15,641 nt of DNA, from contig JALVPA010000081.1 of assembly GCA_027026055.1 (NCBI GenBank), positions 1 to 15,641 on the forward strand, in the 5' to 3' direction. This document shows, piece after piece, positions 13,507 to 15,641 of the stretch. This stretch comes from Campylobacteraceae bacterium (GTDB taxonomy: Bacteria > Campylobacterota > Campylobacteria > Campylobacterales > Sulfurovaceae). The notes under the pieces are model-generated. The model was not told the DNA's origin. It was given only the letters and a program-made list of their open reading frames with translations, and ran no database searches. Made by a program: the position numbers and the translations under genes. Numbering within the stretch: the stretch's first letter is position 1; each line of letters begins with the position of its first letter.

Positions 13507-15641
13507 TTGACGCTCCCAATCTTTACGGCACGCTTTATCAACCCCATATGCCATACCTCCTCATCAGAATCGACCAACAACAGATAGATATCGTATATGC
13601 CCCGAGGAAAGTCATCGAAATAAATTTTTCCTTCGAATCCCGCCTTGTCCAGATTCTTTGCGTGAAACGCTTTGGTGACATCTTTTCTTATCCGTAAATC
13701 CGTCTTGACGACAAATATATGCGAAGCGTTTTTTAAAACGATAAATTTCTGCGTATCGTCCGTCTTTGCACCCTCGACAATTCCCCATCCTCTAATCGTA
13801 AGACCTGTGCCTTTGTGATACCTGTAAAAATCCGTATGCACAATAGCATCTAATCGCACCGGATTCTGCTTTAATTGTACCACAAATGATTTATGTTTAA
13901 ATAATGTTTTCGAAACGTTTTCGTCGGCATATGCGGTGAAAAGTAAGGCTTTTTCACGATTGTCGACATAGACGAGATATCCTGCTTTCTCCGCCTTTTC
14001 CACATATCTCCAATTGTCGTGCGAAACATCTTTTCTACGAAATAAAAAATACTCGCCGCTGCTACAATTGTGTTCCAAATAGTCGCTAAAATAATAAATA
14101 TCGAGTAAGGGTACCACTCTCTTTTTGTAGGGGAAAAGTATCGTGTTGTATCGTAATATATGGTCGGTCGTATAGACATTTGTACAAGGCTCGCTCGTCG
14201 TCAGTATGTCTCTAATCAGTTGCGCGACATTCGGATCTCCCAGTTGCGATTGATATTTTCTTTGTTTTCGTATCGTATAGTTGTCGCCTATCGCCGCCAG
14301 ATAGATAAGAACGAAAAGAAACGCGATAAAAAATACGGCTTTATTCGTCAATATCTTTCGATAGCGTTTCGTCACATACGAAAAGTTCACCCCCGCAAAC
14401 AAGATGAAAAAAGATTTGACCCAGTAGCTGTTTCTATCGTCGTAGGAAAAATAACGAATCCAAACTATCGTACCGAGAATGAAAAAAATGGCCGATAAAA
14501 ATCCCACGCTCCTGTAGGCGCGTAACGGCTTGAAAATATAGAGTACATATGCAAGACCGATTAAAATCGGCGTGAGTATAAAATCGTGAAGCGGGACCGA
14601 TAGACTGCGAAGTAACGGCGGAGCGGTAGGATACGAAAAAAATTGACGCCATAGATAGTCGAAGTACTCTGCAAAATCATCTGTTTGTGAAACTTTTTCC
14701 ATCGAAATATTCTTTAAATATCCGATGTTTCCGACAATGCCGTAATGCGTATGCCGATAATAAAATATCAAAAAACTCGCTAGGTATAAAAGAGAAAAAG
14801 TGCCGACAAAAAAGACCTTTTTTTTATCGGAGATGCGTTTTACGTTCAAAACGATATATAGCCATACGAAAAGTAAAAAAACGGCTCCGGCCTGTTTCGT
14901 AATCGAAGTCAATCCCGCTAAAAAAAGCGCCGTATAAATATAGTGTCGAAAAGCTTTTTCGTCCGTTTCGGTTTCCGCGGCATACAAAACGATAAGCACA
15001 AGCGCTCCCATCACCATGACCGGCATGTCTACATATCCGTAAAAAAGTTTCGAAGAGATCAGATAAGGATAAAGGAGTATACCGAACCAAACAAAGGTCG
15101 TGTCCTTTTTTTCGCGATAGAGCGTTAAAAGCACGATAAGCGCGACAAACGGTAAAACGAATAAAAGAAGCTTCACGTTCCACCATACTGCCGCCGTTCC
15201 TTGCAATTTGTAAAAAAACGCCAATAACGAAGGGATCAGTAACGGATAAGCGGCATCGATCGGTTTATATTCGTTTTCATAAAGCTCCAATGCCCACCGG
15301 TGCCACGAAGCGATCGCGTCCCATCCGGCGTAGATATCTCCTCCGTATCGTATCATCGCCGGAGCCAGCAGCAAAAAAGCGATGAAAAAAGTCGTCACGA
15401 GAGAGAAGTCGAAATCTTTCCTCTCGGTCCTATCCGCTTTGAAAACGAAATACCATGTCACAACCGTGGCACTCCATGCAAAACCCGTAAGAATATTGTC
15501 AGGAATTTTCAAATGGAAACTCACCAGAAGGCCGAACCATACGATCGACAACGAAGCTACAAATCCATATAAAACGACCAGAGAGTGCCGAAAAGAGGTG
15601 TAAAAATACAAAAGCAAATGCGGCGCTACGAAAACGGCGAA
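13503..15641 (-). CDS. Large GT-C-like membrane protein with C-terminal module (5' end cut)
   Basis: The frame is open to the window edge, so the N-terminus is missing. A TTG at 15617 exists but has no ribosome site, and the frame continues beyond it. Residue numbers here count from that TTG. About ten or more hydrophobic segments run to residue ~443. The first large loop has GGDIYAGWDAIASWHRWA (92-109), an acidic/aromatic motif like that of GT39/ArnT-type GT-C enzymes, which transfer sugars from polyprenyl phosphate outside the cytoplasm. A soluble region of about 260 residues follows. It ends in a module (~607-699) that closely matches the C-terminus of the PIG-L protein. Its stop overlaps the GT2-GtrA start, so donor synthesis and transfer are probably coupled. 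GT-C function is inferred from topology and context. Confidence 0.85.
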   Translation of the reverse strand, partial: FAVFVAPHLLLYFYTSFRHSLVVLYGFVASLSIVWFGLLVSFHLKIPDNILTGFAWSATVVTWYFVFKADRTERKDFDFSLVTTFFIAFLLLAPAMIRYGGDIYAGWDAIASWHRWALELYENEYKPIDAAYPLLIPSLLAFFYKLQGTAAVWWNVKLLLFVLPFVALIVLLTLYREKKDTTFVWFGILLYPYLISSKLFYGYVDMPVMVMGALVLIVLYAAETETDEKAFRHYIYTALFLAGLTSITKQAGAVFLLFVWLYIVLNVKRISDKKKVFFVGTFSLLYLASFLIFYYRHTHYGIVGNIGYLKNISMEKVSQTDDFAEYFDYLWRQFFSYPTAPPLLRSLSVPLHDFILTPILIGLAYVLYIFKPLRAYRSVGFLSAIFFILGTIVWIRYFSYDDRNSYWVKSFFILFAGVNFSYVTKRYRKILTNKAVFFIAFLFVLIYLAAIGDNYTIRKQRKYQSQLGDPNVAQLIRDILTTSEPCTNVYTTDHILRYNTILFPYKKRVVPLLDIYYFSDYLEHNCSSGEYFLFRRKDVSHDNWRYVEKAEKAGYLVYVDNREKALLFTAYADENVSKTLFKHKSFVVQLKQNPVRLDAIVHTDFYRYHKGTGLTIRGWGIVEGAKTDDTQKFIVLKNASHIFVVKTDLRIRKDVTKAFHAKNLDKAGFEGKIYFDDFPRGIYDIYLLLVDSDEEVWHMGLIKRAVKIGSVK

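Noticed and set aside
14818..14825. A8 run in the coding strand of the GT-C-like gene as a slippage or frameshift site
   Set aside because: It encodes Lys-Lys-Lys in a continuous, well-behaved frame. Such runs are common at this base composition, and no alternative product is evident.
1..15641. tRNA/rRNA genes, IS elements, CRISPR arrays, riboswitches
   Set aside because: Nothing was seen on either strand by eye: no transposase motifs, no regularly spaced repeats and no conserved RNA structure; coding sequence fills nearly the whole window.

Overview
The window is a dense cell-surface polysaccharide and glycan-decoration locus from a Gram-negative bacterium. G+C is moderate (mid-forties percent by eye). 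Genes overlap by ATGA, TTG and GTG starts are common, and TATAAT-like -10 boxes lack good -35 boxes. With the gene content, this fits a Campylobacterota-type organism (Sulfurovum, Sulfurimonas or Hydrogenimonas-like). That placement is a low-to-moderate confidence inference.

Layout. Two blocks converge at about 3600. The plus-strand block (1-3596) holds the 3' end of an unrecognised gene, an acyltransferase-3 integral membrane O-acyltransferase, a rhamnosyltransferase-like GT2, a UbiA prenyltransferase of the decaprenyl-phosphate phosphoribosyltransferase type (TTG start), and a GtrA-family membrane protein. The minus-strand block (15641 down to 3605) reads, from its 5' end: a large multispanning GT-C-like protein cut by the window edge, a GT2-GtrA fusion, an MBOAT O-acyltransferase, an SGNH/GDSL-like partner, rfbC, an rfbD fused to a SAF-domain oxidoreductase, an exported PIG-L deacetylase, and a second large multispanning protein. 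Most junctions are overlaps or gaps of a few bases. Larger gaps lie before the MBOAT gene and before the last gene, each with a TATAAT-like box. A short hairpin sits at the convergent junction.

How the genes may work together. rfbC and rfbD belong to dTDP-L-rhamnose synthesis; rmlA and rmlB are not in the window. The plus-strand GT2 resembles rhamnosyltransferases. UbiA plus GtrA, and the GT2-GtrA fusion, look like two routes for making a polyprenyl-phosphate-linked sugar and moving it across the inner membrane, where GT-C-like proteins could use it. The acyltransferase-3 and the MBOAT/SGNH pair would add acyl groups, and the PIG-L protein would remove N-acetyl groups outside the cytoplasm.

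Most notable: (i) the PIG-L protein and the large GT-C-like protein end in the same module of about 75-90 residues, aligned without gaps by hand; (ii) RfbD is fused in frame to a complete homoserine-dehydrogenase-like/SAF oxidoreductase; (iii) a mycobacterial-style DPPRS-GtrA pair is present; (iv) the PIG-L enzyme is exported and has three parts. No RNA gene, IS element, CRISPR array or gene-free stretch over 300 bases was seen.
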